A program made the translations under genes and the position numbers. 64,000 bases of DNA from G963665545 sp963665545 (GTDB lineage Bacteria > Pseudomonadota > Gammaproteobacteria > Xanthomonadales > SZUA-36): NCBI GenBank assembly GCA_963665545.2, contig CAXXKZ010000004.1, positions 744,001-808,000 on the forward strand, read 5' to 3'. The stretch's first letter is position 1, and every line of letters begins with the position of its first letter. Shown here piece after piece: positions 43,470 to 53,168 of this stretch. Under the pieces are notes generated by a model. That model was not told the DNA's origin. It did not search any database and was given only the letters and a program-made list of their open reading frames with translations.

Positions 43470-44468
43470 TCAGTCAGACTCGCCAGGCTTGGCCACTTCA
43501 GTGCCCCGCTCACCAACACCCTCGTCGACCACGTCGCCAACCCCCTCACCCATCTCTTCGCCGGCATTATTATCGGACTCTTCGCTGATCACCACACCGG
43601 CGACTTCACGAGGCCGTTGCCCGCTTGACAGCAGACCGAGTATGGATGCAATCCGGTCTCGCAGCTCGCGGCGGTCCAGGATGTCATCGATCGCGCCCTT
43701 TTGTAACAGGAATTCGCTTCTTTGAAACCCCTCCGGAAGCTTTTCTCTGACCGTCTGTGCCAGTACGCGGGGACCGGTAAATCCGATCAGCGCGCCCGGT
43801 TCGGCCAGATTGATATCACCCAGCATCCCGAGGCTGGCCGATACACCCCCTGTGGTTGGGTGGGTGAAAACGGAAATATAGGGAATGCCTGCCTCGGCCA
43901 TCTTGCCGAGTACTGCGCTGGTTTTGGCCATTTGCATCAGCGACAGGAGTCCCTCCTGCATACGCGCCCCACCGGATGCAGCAAAGCAAACCATGGGAAT
44001 GCGGCGGCGCAGGCATTCCTGCGCGGCGCGCGCAAATTTCTCACCGACCACTGAACCCATGGAGCCACCCATAAAGCTGAAGTCAAAGGCGCAGACCACA
44101 ACATCCAGGCCTTTGAGTTTGCCGCTCATGGCGATCATCGCGTCTTTCTCGCCAGTCAGTTTTTGAGCCGATGTGATGCGGTCGCGGTATTTCTTGGTGT
44201 CGCGGAATCGGAGCGGATCCACCGATTCAAGTGAAGAGGCGATCTCACGTTGATCCTCGGGGTCGAGAAACAGATCAATTCGCGCCCTGGCCCCAATGGG
44301 CATGTGATGGCCGCATTTGGGACATACCTGCAAATTGCGTCCCAATTCGGGGCGATACAACACCGCCGCACAGGATGGGCACTTGGACCAGAGCCCCTCT
44401 GGAACATTCCGTTTATTACCCCCTTCGGTGCGAATCCGCGAGGGCATCAGTTTCTGGAACCAGCTCAT
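43470..44468 (-). CDS. accD: Acetyl-CoA carboxylase carboxyltransferase beta subunit
   Basis: The 332-residue protein has the N-terminal zinc ribbon CPSCAAVLYRPELGRNLQ followed by VCPKCGHHM, then the crotonase-like transferase core (FDFSFMGGSMGSVVGEKF, SGGARMQEGLLSLMQMAKT and GALIGFTGPRVL). With AccA it transfers CO2 from biotin to acetyl-CoA. The C-terminal tail is acidic and repetitive (GEGVGDVVDEGVGERG), about 30 residues longer than in E. coli. It lies between trpA and folC in the expected order. Confidence 0.96.
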   Translation of the reverse strand: MSWFQKLMPSRIRTEGGNKRNVPEGLWSKCPSCAAVLYRPELGRNLQVCPKCGHHMPIGARARIDLFLDPEDQREIASSLESVDPLRFRDTKKYRDRITSAQKLTGEKDAMIAMSGKLKGLDVVVCAFDFSFMGGSMGSVVGEKFARAAQECLRRRIPMVCFAASGGARMQEGLLSLMQMAKTSAVLGKMAEAGIPYISVFTHPTTGGVSASLGMLGDINLAEPGALIGFTGPRVLAQTVREKLPEGFQRSEFLLQKGAIDDILDRRELRDRIASILGLLSSGQRPREVAGVVISEESDNNAGEEMGEGVGDVVDEGVGERGTEVAKPGESD

Positions 44469-44496
44469 GCTTTAATACCCTCCGGGTGCAACGGCT

Positions 44497-45303
44497 TCAG
44501 CCATTGTCCATTGCTGCATCAATGGGCGCAAGAAAACCCGCTGCTGCCTGCAGGGCTTCAGCTCGGGTTTTCGCGGTGGAAAGGCGCTCAACCAGAGCGC
44601 TGCCAATAACAACGGCGTCTGCACATTCGGCGACTGCGGCAGCGGTAACTGCATCCTTGATGCCGAACCCCACGGCCACTGGCAGCTTACAGCTTTGCTT
44701 TATCGCTGCGATTATATCAGCCAGACCTGCAGTGTTCAGGCTGTCCGCCCCCGTAATTCCTTTGAAGGAAACATAGTAAATAAAGCCGCGGGCGTTCGCA
44801 GTAATTGCCTCCCGTCTCTCCCGCGTCGTGGTCGGCGCGAGCAGGCAGATGGAATAAAGCCCGTGCGTATTCATCGCTTCGCGCAAACCAAAGTTTTCTT
44901 CTGGCGGGCAATCGACCAGCAATAGCGCATCGACGCCCGCTGCCTTTGCATCCACGACCAGGCGCTCCGGGCCGTAGCGTTCCACCGGGTTGAGATATCC
45001 CATCAATACAACCGCGGTGTCTTCATCGGATTTCCTGAACTCCCCGACCATCTCCAGGACCGCCCGCAAGGTGACTCCCCGCGCGATAGACCGCTCACTT
45101 GCCGCCTGGATTACCGGGCCATCCGCGGTTGGATCGGAAAATGGAAAACCCAATTCCAAAATGTTGGCGCCTGAGCGGACCAATTCGTGCATCAGGTCTA
45201 CCGTCCAGGCAGGATCTGGATCACCTGCAGTGATAAAGGGCACCAACGCCGTTCGCCCCTGTTCGATGAGTTGCGCCAGGCATCGGTCAATCCTGTTGCT
45301 CAC
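44497..45303 (-). CDS. trpA: Tryptophan synthase alpha subunit
   Basis: The 268-residue protein has the signature LELGFPFSDPTADGPVIQAA (catalytic Asp in SDPTADGP) and the acidic Glu upstream, then LLVDCPPEE and AVGFGIKDA. It cleaves indole-3-glycerol phosphate and channels indole to TrpB. Its start overlaps the trpB stop by four bases (ATGA), showing translational coupling. Length and motifs are normal. Confidence 0.97.
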   Translation of the reverse strand: MSNRIDRCLAQLIEQGRTALVPFITAGDPDPAWTVDLMHELVRSGANILELGFPFSDPTADGPVIQAASERSIARGVTLRAVLEMVGEFRKSDEDTAVVLMGYLNPVERYGPERLVVDAKAAGVDALLLVDCPPEENFGLREAMNTHGLYSICLLAPTTTRERREAITANARGFIYYVSFKGITGADSLNTAGLADIIAAIKQSCKLPVAVGFGIKDAVTAAAVAECADAVVIGSALVERLSTAKTRAEALQAAAGFLAPIDAAMDNG

Positions 45304-46523
45304 AGTGAAATATTCTCCATCTCGGCGACCGTGTGCACATCCTTGTCCCCGCGCCCGGATAAATTGATCAGTACCTGTTGGTCCGGACGCATATCTGCGG
45401 CCAGTTTCATGCCGTATGCAACCGCATGGGCGCTCTCCAGTGCGGGCAGGATGCCCTCCAGCCGGGTCAGCGCGTGAAAGCCCTCCATGGCCTCATCATC
45501 GGTGACACTGACGTAAGTCGCCCTGCCGGTGTCCTTGAGCCAGGCGTGTTCCGGCCCAACGCCAGGATAGTCAAGCCCGGCTGAAACAGAATGTGTGTGT
45601 ACAATTTGCCCGTCCTCATCGTCCAGCAGATAGGTCCGGCAACCATGCAACACGCCTGGCCTTCCAGCGCACAACGAAGCCGCATGTTTGCCAGTATTCA
45701 ATCCCAGGCCGGCAGCTTCCACGCCAAACATTTTCACATCCGAATCAGGAATAAAGGGGTGAAAAAGACCCATTGCATTGGACCCACCGCCGACACAAGC
45801 CACCAGGGCGTCCGGCAGGGATTCGTATTGTTCCAACATCTGACGCCGGGCTTCCCGGCCGACCACTGCGTTGAAATCCCGCACCATTGTCGGATAAGGA
45901 TGCGGGCCGGCGACGGTCCCAATGATGTAGAAGGTGTCATCGACATTCGTAACCCAATCGCGCATCGCCTCGTTGAGTGCGTCCTTGAGCGTTTTGGATC
46001 CAGCCCCAACAGGCCGAACCTCGGCCCCCAGCAAACGCATTCGATACACATTGATGGCCTGCCGCCGGATGTCCACTTCACCCATGTACACCACGCATTT
46101 TTGCTCCAGCCGGGCGGCGACCGTGGCGGTCGCCACGCCGTGCTGGCCTGCGCCAGTTTCAGCGATCACACGTCGTTTACCCATGTGATGAGCCAATAAG
46201 GCCTGGCCCACGGTGTTATTGATCTTGTGAGCGCCGGTATGATTGAGGTCTTCGCGCTTGAACAAGATCCGCGCACCGCCTGCGTGAGCGCTCAATCGCC
46301 GGGCATGATAGATTGGTGAAGGCCTGCCAACATAATGCGCGAGATCGGCATCCAGGCGAGCCACAAAGGCATCATCGTGACGCCAGCGCTGGTAGGCACT
46401 CTTAAGTTCATCGAGGGCATGCATCAGGGTTTCAGATACGTAAGTTCCGCCATAAGGACCAAAATGCCCCATCTGGTCCGGTTCTGACGACGTGATCATT
46501 TTAGAGTCGTCCTGAATTTCCAT
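45300..46523 (-). CDS. trpB: Tryptophan synthase beta subunit
   Basis: The 407-residue protein has GPYGGTYVSETLMHALDEL near the N-terminus, the pyridoxal phosphate lysine in NHTGAHKINNTVGQ, and the phosphate-binding ACVGGGSNAMGLF. It condenses indole with serine. It lies three bases after trpF and overlaps trpA by four bases; the trpFBA order is typical of gammaproteobacteria in which trpF is separate from trpC. Confidence 0.97.
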   Translation of the reverse strand: MEIQDDSKMITSSEPDQMGHFGPYGGTYVSETLMHALDELKSAYQRWRHDDAFVARLDADLAHYVGRPSPIYHARRLSAHAGGARILFKREDLNHTGAHKINNTVGQALLAHHMGKRRVIAETGAGQHGVATATVAARLEQKCVVYMGEVDIRRQAINVYRMRLLGAEVRPVGAGSKTLKDALNEAMRDWVTNVDDTFYIIGTVAGPHPYPTMVRDFNAVVGREARRQMLEQYESLPDALVACVGGGSNAMGLFHPFIPDSDVKMFGVEAAGLGLNTGKHAASLCAGRPGVLHGCRTYLLDDEDGQIVHTHSVSAGLDYPGVGPEHAWLKDTGRATYVSVTDDEAMEGFHALTRLEGILPALESAHAVAYGMKLAADMRPDQQVLINLSGRGDKDVHTVAEMENISL

Positions 46524-46525
46524 TA

Positions 46526-47179
46526 CTAAATCACACTTTTTGCGGCTGCGACGAATCGACGAATTTTACCTGCATCCTTCTTCCCCGGCGAACTTTCGAC
46601 GCCGCTGGATACATCAACGCCCCATGGCCTGATTTCACGCACGGCGCTGGCGACGTTTTCCGGATTCAAGCCGCCCGCCAATATCAATGGCTTGCTTGTC
46701 ATTGGCTCATCCGCCGGGCGAATTCTGCTCCAGTCAAAAACCTCACCCGTGCCGCCAAGTTGTCCCGGTGAGTGACTGTCTAGCAGCAGGGCCGCAGATC
46801 CCGAATACTGGTTTTCGGCAACGGCGACCGAGGAGATATTCTCGACGCTGACTGCTTTGATGTACCGCTGATTGAATTGCGCACAGAAGTCGGCCGATTC
46901 CCTGCCATGAAACTGGATCAAATCGATCGGAACTTCTGCCAGAACCTGGCTCACGAATTCATTTGACGCGTCCAGAAACAGGCCCACCACCGTCACAAAG
47001 GCCGGCACCCGATGGATCAGCTCCCGTGCTTGTGGGATGGAAAGGTTTCGCCGGCTGCCGGATACAAAGACCAGCCCAATTGCATCTGCGCCCGCACTGA
47101 CCGACGCCTCAACGTCCTCTTCCCTGGTGAGGCCACAGATCTTTACTTTAGTCACATTGGTGTTGCCTTGCGCCTTCAT
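46526..47179 (-). CDS. trpF: Phosphoribosylanthranilate isomerase
   Basis: The protein of about 217 residues has VKICGLTREEDVEASVSAGAD at the start (catalytic Cys in KICGL), FVSGSRRNLS, LIQFHGRES and LAGGLNPENVASAV, with the general acid Asp in GVDVSSGVESSPGKKD. It catalyses the third step of tryptophan synthesis. The ATG at 47179 is preferred to a GTG directly before it. It is 12 bases from the truA stop. Confidence 0.95.
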   Translation of the reverse strand: MKAQGNTNVTKVKICGLTREEDVEASVSAGADAIGLVFVSGSRRNLSIPQARELIHRVPAFVTVVGLFLDASNEFVSQVLAEVPIDLIQFHGRESADFCAQFNQRYIKAVSVENISSVAVAENQYSGSAALLLDSHSPGQLGGTGEVFDWSRIRPADEPMTSKPLILAGGLNPENVASAVREIRPWGVDVSSGVESSPGKKDAGKIRRFVAAAKSVI

Positions 47180-47191
47180 CACGATGCCTGT

Positions 47192-47983
47192 TCAGGATTG
47201 ATCTCTTGCGCTTGGAAAATCCGCGCCTGCCGCCGGCAAAGCATACCGATCCGGGTAACGCGCGGATAAGAAATAGAGCCCGTCGGCAGGTGCTGTGGCC
47301 GCACCGGCAGCACGGTCGCGGGCCCGCAACAGGACTCCGGGCCATTCCGGTGACTTATCGCCGGCACCCACCAGCAGCAGGTTTCCAGCGATGTTGCGAA
47401 CCATATGATAAAGAAACCCATTTGCCGTTACTTCCAGACTGACCATTGTTCCCTGCCGGTGGACAGAAATGTTGGTGATTTCACGTACCCCGTGCCTGGC
47501 CTGGCAAGCCTGTGCGCGGTAGGACTTGTAATCGTGCTCACCCAGCAATGATTGCGCCGACTGGTGCATCAAATGCGCGTCCAGCGGTGCCTTCCACCAG
47601 CAGACTTTGCCGGACTGGACAGCTGGGCGCACCCATCGGTTCAAAATCTGATAGCGGTAACTGCGCGAGAAGGCGCTGAAACGTGCATGAAATTTTTCAT
47701 CTGTCTGCCGAATCCACAGCACGCTGATGCTGTCGGGCAGATGGCTGTTCACCCCCAACACCCAGGATCTTTCGCTGCGCCGTGAACTGGAGTCGAAGTG
47801 GGCGACCTGTCCCAGGGCATGAACGCCCGTATCCGTTCTGCCACAACACACCAGGCCTATTTCATGATCCGCTACCCGGGAGAGTGCGGTTTCCAACACC
47901 ACCTGTACAGTTGGAGACTGTCGCTGCTTCTGCCAGCCCAGATACCGGCTACCGTCATACTCGATGCCTATTGCGAATCTCAT
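47192..47983 (-). CDS. truA: tRNA pseudouridine synthase A
   Basis: The 263-residue protein has the catalytic Asp in CCGRTDTGVHALGQVAHFD, the start AIGIEYDGSRYLGWQKQ and the conserved FLYHMVRNIAGNLLLVG. It makes pseudouridine at positions 38-40 of tRNA anticodon arms. It lies between fimV and trpF in the normal order. Length is normal. Confidence 0.96.
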   Translation of the reverse strand: MRFAIGIEYDGSRYLGWQKQRQSPTVQVVLETALSRVADHEIGLVCCGRTDTGVHALGQVAHFDSSSRRSERSWVLGVNSHLPDSISVLWIRQTDEKFHARFSAFSRSYRYQILNRWVRPAVQSGKVCWWKAPLDAHLMHQSAQSLLGEHDYKSYRAQACQARHGVREITNISVHRQGTMVSLEVTANGFLYHMVRNIAGNLLLVGAGDKSPEWPGVLLRARDRAAGAATAPADGLYFLSARYPDRYALPAAGADFPSARDQS

Positions 47984-48047
47984 TTAGTGATCAGACGCTA
48001 ACTGCGACACAGGCGTATCCGACCCTTTTTTGGGGAACTCGAGGGAA

Positions 48048-49787
48048 CTACAGGGTATCGTGCATTTTCTGGGCTTCTTCCTGCTGTTCCTCGTCACCAT
48101 GCTCAATGACCTCGCCCAGTATCGCCCGGGCTGCTTCCTTGTCACCCATCGAAATATAGGCGCGGGCGAGTTCGAGCTTGATCTCGGGGTCGGCGCTTTC
48201 TTCATCCAAAATGGTGGCGTCTTCATCCGCCGATGCGGGCTTGGCTGCGTCGAGCGATTCCATATCGCTGGCACTCGCCTCTGCATCTGACTGGTCCTCG
48301 TCTCCCGTAATAGATTCCGCAGAATCATCGACGGTCAAGGCACCGTTATCGTCCCCAGGCTCCACACCAGAATCAAGCGCCTGTTGAATATCCTCCGCCT
48401 CTTCAACGATGTCCTGGACCGATTCTTCTTCCCGCCCCAAGTCGGAAACATACACCGCATCGGAATCGCGTCGCCGGAAATACCAGCCTGCTGCAGCCAG
48501 ACCTGCCGCCAGCAGGACACCCATCCAGAGTAACCAGCTGCTGTACCAGGGCGACGATTTGCTGTCATCGGCGCCGGTCTGGACGGACGGTATGCGGCCG
48601 GCTTCGCTGCGCTCCTGCGCGAGGCGTTCCTCCATTGCGGACAAATCGGCATCTACGACCGCACCTTCTGTCTGACCGGGACGCTCACCGCTGGCCGAAG
48701 CAACCGTCGAATCGCTCAGATCGCCTTCCAATTCGCCAATCCGTTGCCGCAGGTATTCGTTTTGCTGTTGCTCGCTAATCAATTGTTCTTCAGTCCGGGC
48801 AAGTTCTTCGCGCAGACCATCGGGACTGCTGTCCGCGCGGGCCTCAGCGACAGCCCCATCATTATCTGCCAATGATCTGCTCTGAGGTGGCATCAGTTCG
48901 AGCCGGTCATCATCGCCTGCATCGGCAATAGACGCAGATTCTTCCGCCTGTTCGCTTGCGTCCGCCAACAAGGGCAGATCTTCGGCGACAGCATCAGAGC
49001 GCTGGAGGAATTCGCTGCTCTGAGCCAAGACCTCGGCACGCGCCTCGGATTCGCTGATCCGTCTGATATCGCCGACAGCGGGCATTTGCAATGTCACGCC
49101 CCGGCACAGCAGATTAATATTGTTGTTGAGAAATGCATCCGGGTTGATTTGCTGGATCGCCAGCATCACCTGGTTCACATCCATGTCCGTTCCCTGGGTC
49201 CAGTCGGAAGCAATTCGCCACAGGGTGTCACCGCTCTGCACCGGTCCGTATTCTCCATCGGCAGGCATTTCTGAAACTCGAGGTTGGCTGGGCGCAGATT
49301 CTACTTTGGGTTCAAGTTCTTGGACCGCGGCGGGTCGTGCCCTTTCACGGTTGACATCACTGCGCTTGACGGACGGCGCCGACGCCGCAGATTCGAATGT
49401 TGGCGGATCGAGCAGCAGGGTGTATTCGCGCAACATCCTGCCATTGGACCAATTGACCTCTACGATGACACGAACAACGGGGTCGGTCACAGCCACGCGG
49501 CTGGTCATCATTATGAAATGCTCACCATTTTGTTCTTGGATTGAGAAATCCAGCGGTACCGAAATGGCTGCAAGACTGGCACCGACCATGGCGAAGTCAG
49601 CGGCGGAGGCAAGTTTTGCCGAGATCGCAGCTATGTCATCGGACGGCCTGGTGATCAGGTCGATCCGGACCATTAGTGGCTGATTCAGATAGGAAAGTAT
49701 TTTGGCTTGGCCCAATCCGAGCGCCCACATGGCCGGGCTGAATGCCAGCAGTACTGTCGCAATGGCGAGTAGAAATCTTCTGTGCAT
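48048..49787 (-). CDS. fimV: FimV-like LysM-domain inner-membrane hub protein
   Basis: The 579-residue protein starts with a signal peptide (MHRRFLLAIATVLLAF), followed by the FimV N-terminal domain (ALGLGQAKILSYLNQPLMVRI), a LysM domain (PVQSGDTLWRIASDWT), a coiled coil near residues 300-330 (LARTEEQLISEQQQNEYLRQ), a membrane helix (WYSSWLLWMGVLLAAGLAAAG) and an acidic cytoplasmic part ending in the FimV C-terminal TPR-like AYISMGDKEAARAILGEVIE. FimV organises cell poles and type IV pili. At 579 residues it is short for the family. A strong GGAGGGA ribosome site precedes the ATG at 49787. Confidence 0.92.
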   Translation of the reverse strand: MHRRFLLAIATVLLAFSPAMWALGLGQAKILSYLNQPLMVRIDLITRPSDDIAAISAKLASAADFAMVGASLAAISVPLDFSIQEQNGEHFIMMTSRVAVTDPVVRVIVEVNWSNGRMLREYTLLLDPPTFESAASAPSVKRSDVNRERARPAAVQELEPKVESAPSQPRVSEMPADGEYGPVQSGDTLWRIASDWTQGTDMDVNQVMLAIQQINPDAFLNNNINLLCRGVTLQMPAVGDIRRISESEARAEVLAQSSEFLQRSDAVAEDLPLLADASEQAEESASIADAGDDDRLELMPPQSRSLADNDGAVAEARADSSPDGLREELARTEEQLISEQQQNEYLRQRIGELEGDLSDSTVASASGERPGQTEGAVVDADLSAMEERLAQERSEAGRIPSVQTGADDSKSSPWYSSWLLWMGVLLAAGLAAAGWYFRRRDSDAVYVSDLGREEESVQDIVEEAEDIQQALDSGVEPGDDNGALTVDDSAESITGDEDQSDAEASASDMESLDAAKPASADEDATILDEESADPEIKLELARAYISMGDKEAARAILGEVIEHGDEEQQEEAQKMHDTL

Positions 49788-49898
49788 GAGTCCCTCCGTC
49801 TTTCCCTGACCTAATGAAGAACATGTAGAAGCATACATGTATTGGATGACATTATCCAACTTTTTCAGAGCGTTATCCGATTAACCTGATCGGTTTGA

Positions 49899-50957
49899 TC
49901 AGACGGTTTGAATGTCCAACTCAGGTGACGGCTGATCGCTGCTGCGCTGTTGCTCAATGCACTCCATAATCTGCACCGCATTGAGTGCCGCACCCTTGCG
50001 AATATTGTCTGCCACAACCCAAATATTAATACCACGCGGATGCGAAATATCGCGTCGAATTCGGCCAACGTAAACGGCATCCTTGCCCGCCGCATGGGTC
50101 ACCGGGGTGGGGTGGTTGGCCGGATCATCACCCAGCAATTCAATGCCGGGCGCACGCGCTAGCAGGCTGCGTACTTCTTCGATGGAAATGTCCCGGCGGG
50201 TTTCGAAATGGATAGCCTCTGCATGACCATAAAACACCGGAACCCTGACCGCAGTGGCATTGACCAGAATGTCGTCATCCTCAAGGATTTTCTGAGTCTC
50301 CCAAACCATTTTCATTTCTTCACGGGTGTAACCGTTGTCCTGCAACTGGTCAATCTGGGGGAGAACATTGAACGCAATTGGCTGGTTAAAGGCCGCAACA
50401 ACCGGCTCCTTGAAATTCAGGCGCTGGGACGTCTGCAGCGCAAGCTCTTTCAGGCCTTTACGACCCGCCCCGGACACGCTCTGGTAGGTGGCCACATTGA
50501 TTCTGGCAATCCCGGCGGCGGCGTGAATCGGCGCCAGGGCAACGACCATCTGAATGGTCGAGCAGTTGGGATTGGCGATGATGGACCCTGCTGGCAGGTC
50601 TGCCAACAGGTGCGCGTTGACCTCCGGAACCACCAACGGAATCTGAGGGTCGTAGCGGAACGCCGAGGTGTTGTCGATAACGATTGCGCCCGCGTCAACG
50701 GCCCGCGGCGCATACTTCTCGCTGACTGAACCGCCTGCCGAAAACAGTGCGTAATCAGTGTCGCTAAAATCGAATGTATCCAGATCTGCAATGTCCAACC
50801 GGGCATTGCCGAGTTCGACTTCCTGATCGACCGAACGCGCACTCGCCAGTGCGGCGACATGGTCTTCCCTGAAGCCCCGCTCCGCCAGGATTGACAGAAT
50901 GGTTTCGCCGACAGCACCGGTGGCGCCGACGACCGCCACTTTGGGAAATTTGTTCAT
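49899..50957 (-). CDS. asd: Aspartate-semialdehyde dehydrogenase
   Basis: The 352-residue protein has the NADP-binding VAVVGATGAVGETILSIL, the catalytic Cys in IIANPNCSTIQMVVAL and the family stretch YQSVSGAGRKGLKEL. It reduces aspartyl phosphate for lysine, threonine, methionine and peptidoglycan synthesis. It belongs to the USG-1/asd branch common next to fimV. The C-terminal 20 residues (QQRSSDQPSPELDIQTV) are a non-conserved tail. It lies between aroC and fimV. Confidence 0.95.
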   Translation of the reverse strand: MNKFPKVAVVGATGAVGETILSILAERGFREDHVAALASARSVDQEVELGNARLDIADLDTFDFSDTDYALFSAGGSVSEKYAPRAVDAGAIVIDNTSAFRYDPQIPLVVPEVNAHLLADLPAGSIIANPNCSTIQMVVALAPIHAAAGIARINVATYQSVSGAGRKGLKELALQTSQRLNFKEPVVAAFNQPIAFNVLPQIDQLQDNGYTREEMKMVWETQKILEDDDILVNATAVRVPVFYGHAEAIHFETRRDISIEEVRSLLARAPGIELLGDDPANHPTPVTHAAGKDAVYVGRIRRDISHPRGINIWVVADNIRKGAALNAVQIMECIEQQRSSDQPSPELDIQTV

Positions 50958-51092
50958 GGTATGAAGACTGCCTTTGGATGCTGCCGTTGGGCGCCGATGT
51001 CAGGCGCTGATATTGTGGGCTAATTTTGGCGATTGCCGGTGCGTGCTGTAATTATATAGCAATCCAGCCTGCAGGCGCGTGGCCCGGACGAG

Positions 51093-52160
51093 TTATGCCT
51101 CACCCATTTGTGCTCGGTGCCTGAGTATATGATCCATCAGGACCAGCGCCAACATGGCCTCTACAATCGGCGTTGCCCGGATTCCCACGCATGGATCGTG
51201 CCGGCCCAGGGTTACGATTTCCACTTCGTTTCCATCGATGTCAAGCCCCCTGCAGGGGATGCGCAAACTGGATGTCGGTTTGAACGCTGTGCTGACGACA
51301 ATATCCTGGCCACTTGAGATGCCGCCGAGAATTCCGCCGGCGTTGTTACCGACAAATCCGCTGGCCGTCATTTCGTCACGGTGCTCGGTCCCCGCTTGCA
51401 CGACGCTTTGGAAGCCAGCGCCAATTTCTACGCCCTTGGCGGCGTTGATGCTCATCATCGCGCTGGCTAAATCTGCATCCAGCTTGCCGTACACTGGCGC
51501 CCCCAACCCGGCGGGAACATTTCGGCCGATGACATTCACCCTGGCGCCGGCCGAATCGCCTGATTTGCGTAACTGGTCCATGAATTGCTCAAGCTCGGGG
51601 ACGACCGAAGGGTCCGGGCAAAAGAATGGATTCTCATCGATGCTGCCCCAATTCATTTCGGTGTCGGTGCGAATCGGTCCGAGTTGCGCCAGCCAACCCT
51701 GGATTTCGATGTCATGATGCTGCTTCAGCCACTTGCGTGCGATGGCACCGGCAGCCACCCGCATGGTGGTCTCGCGGGCCGAGGAACGCCCGCCTCCACG
51801 GTAATCCCTGTGGCCGTATTTTTTCCAATAAGTGTAGTCAGCATGCCCAGGTCGAAATTGCCTGGCAATTTTTTCGTAATCCCGCGACCGCGCGTCAGTA
51901 TTTTCGACCACCAGGCCAATCGGCGTTCCAGTGGTGCGACCTTCAAAAACCCCGGAGAGAATCGCGACTTCGTCTTTTTCTTTTCTCTGGGAGGTATGCC
52001 TGGACTTGCCGGTTGCCCTGCGCCGTAACTCAGCTTCGATCTCTTCGCGCGTAATTTCCAGCCCCGGCGGGCAGCCGTCGATCACACAACCGATCGCAGG
52101 ACCATGGCTTTCGCCGAAGGTGGTGATCCGAAACAGTTTGCCAATTGTATTATGAGACAT
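51093..52160 (-). CDS. aroC: Chorismate synthase
   Basis: The 355-residue protein has the three family signatures: FGESHGPAIGCVIDGCPPG at the start, the GHRDYRGGGRSSARETTMRV FMN-binding region and the late GRHDPCVGIRATPIVEAM. It forms chorismate from EPSP with reduced FMN. Its start overlaps the prmB 3' end by 11 bases, so translation is coupled. Length and motifs are normal. Confidence 0.97.
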   Translation of the reverse strand: MSHNTIGKLFRITTFGESHGPAIGCVIDGCPPGLEITREEIEAELRRRATGKSRHTSQRKEKDEVAILSGVFEGRTTGTPIGLVVENTDARSRDYEKIARQFRPGHADYTYWKKYGHRDYRGGGRSSARETTMRVAAGAIARKWLKQHHDIEIQGWLAQLGPIRTDTEMNWGSIDENPFFCPDPSVVPELEQFMDQLRKSGDSAGARVNVIGRNVPAGLGAPVYGKLDADLASAMMSINAAKGVEIGAGFQSVVQAGTEHRDEMTASGFVGNNAGGILGGISSGQDIVVSTAFKPTSSLRIPCRGLDIDGNEVEIVTLGRHDPCVGIRATPIVEAMLALVLMDHILRHRAQMGEA

Positions 52161-53094
52161 TGGATTCGCCTGGTTTTCTTGCCTGCAGGACTTGATTCAC
52201 CTGCGCTCTGGCATCCGTCAATTGTCGCCATCCCAGCAGAAAAACACCAGACCCACCACGGGAAAAATCAATCCAGGTAAATGGCACCGTCGGAAGTAAG
52301 GCTTCGAGGCGCTGCTCACTTTCACCCACTTCGCAAATCAATACGCCCTCATCGTTAAGAAATTCCGCAGCCCGAAGCAGGATTCGAAGCGTGGCGTCGA
52401 GGCCGTCGTGGCCCGACTCCAGGCCCAGTTGCGGTTCAGCGCGATATTCCGCCGGCAGACGGCCAATATCCGGGCGTGGGACATAAGGCGGATTGCTGAT
52501 GATCAGATCATACTGTCGCCCCGGCAGAGACTGAAACAGGTCTGACTCTATCAAGGACACCCGACCTTCAACAGCATGCTTGACTAGGTTTCGTCTGGCG
52601 ACGGCCAGAGCCCTGGCACTGATGTCCGCCGCATCGACCTGAACGCCAGGAATATGCGCCGCACAGGCGACTGCTATGCAGCCGCTACCGGTACACAAAT
52701 CCAGTATTGATTTCATTAGGCCGGGCCTGACCCACGGCACAAAGCGATCTTCTATCAATTCCGCAATAGGCGAACGGGGCACCAAGACATGTTGGCTGAC
52801 TTCGAATTCAAGGCCCGCGAATCTCGCAATGCCAGTGATATAGGCAACCGGGATACGCTCTTGAATCCTGCGCTGCAGCATTTCATCCAGTGTGCTTTCC
52901 TGGTCAGGACTGAGTCGCTGCTGCCAGTTTGAAAACGAGCCATCCAACGGCGCGCCCAGGGCGGCCAGCACCAGCCAGGCGGCTTCGGCTTGCGGATCGT
53001 CGGTGCCATGACCAAAGCTCAACGACGGACAGTCGAGTTGGCGGGTAGCCGTTTCGATCCAGTGAGCTGCGGTCTGCATTCCAAGTTCCGACAT
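52150..53094 (-). CDS. prmB: Ribosomal protein L3 glutamine methyltransferase
   Basis: The protein of about 314 residues has the PrmB pattern: VLVPRSPIAELIEDRFVPW, the SAM-binding ILDLCTGSGCIAVACA and the catalytic SNPPYVPRPDI, which fits N5-glutamine methyltransferases. The HVLVPRSPI variant separates PrmB from PrmC. A GTG start three codons upstream at 53103 is possible; neither start has a strong ribosome site. It is followed by aroC, as in many gammaproteobacteria, and is divergent from the SCO1-like gene. Confidence 0.92.
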   Translation of the reverse strand: MSELGMQTAAHWIETATRQLDCPSLSFGHGTDDPQAEAAWLVLAALGAPLDGSFSNWQQRLSPDQESTLDEMLQRRIQERIPVAYITGIARFAGLEFEVSQHVLVPRSPIAELIEDRFVPWVRPGLMKSILDLCTGSGCIAVACAAHIPGVQVDAADISARALAVARRNLVKHAVEGRVSLIESDLFQSLPGRQYDLIISNPPYVPRPDIGRLPAEYRAEPQLGLESGHDGLDATLRILLRAAEFLNDEGVLICEVGESEQRLEALLPTVPFTWIDFSRGGSGVFLLGWRQLTDARAQVNQVLQARKPGESNVS

Positions 53095-53168
53095 TTCCGT
53101 CACGCCTTTTCACCCATACCTTTGCGGCAGTATAATCCCTACCGAACAATCAGGGACGACCGACCGAG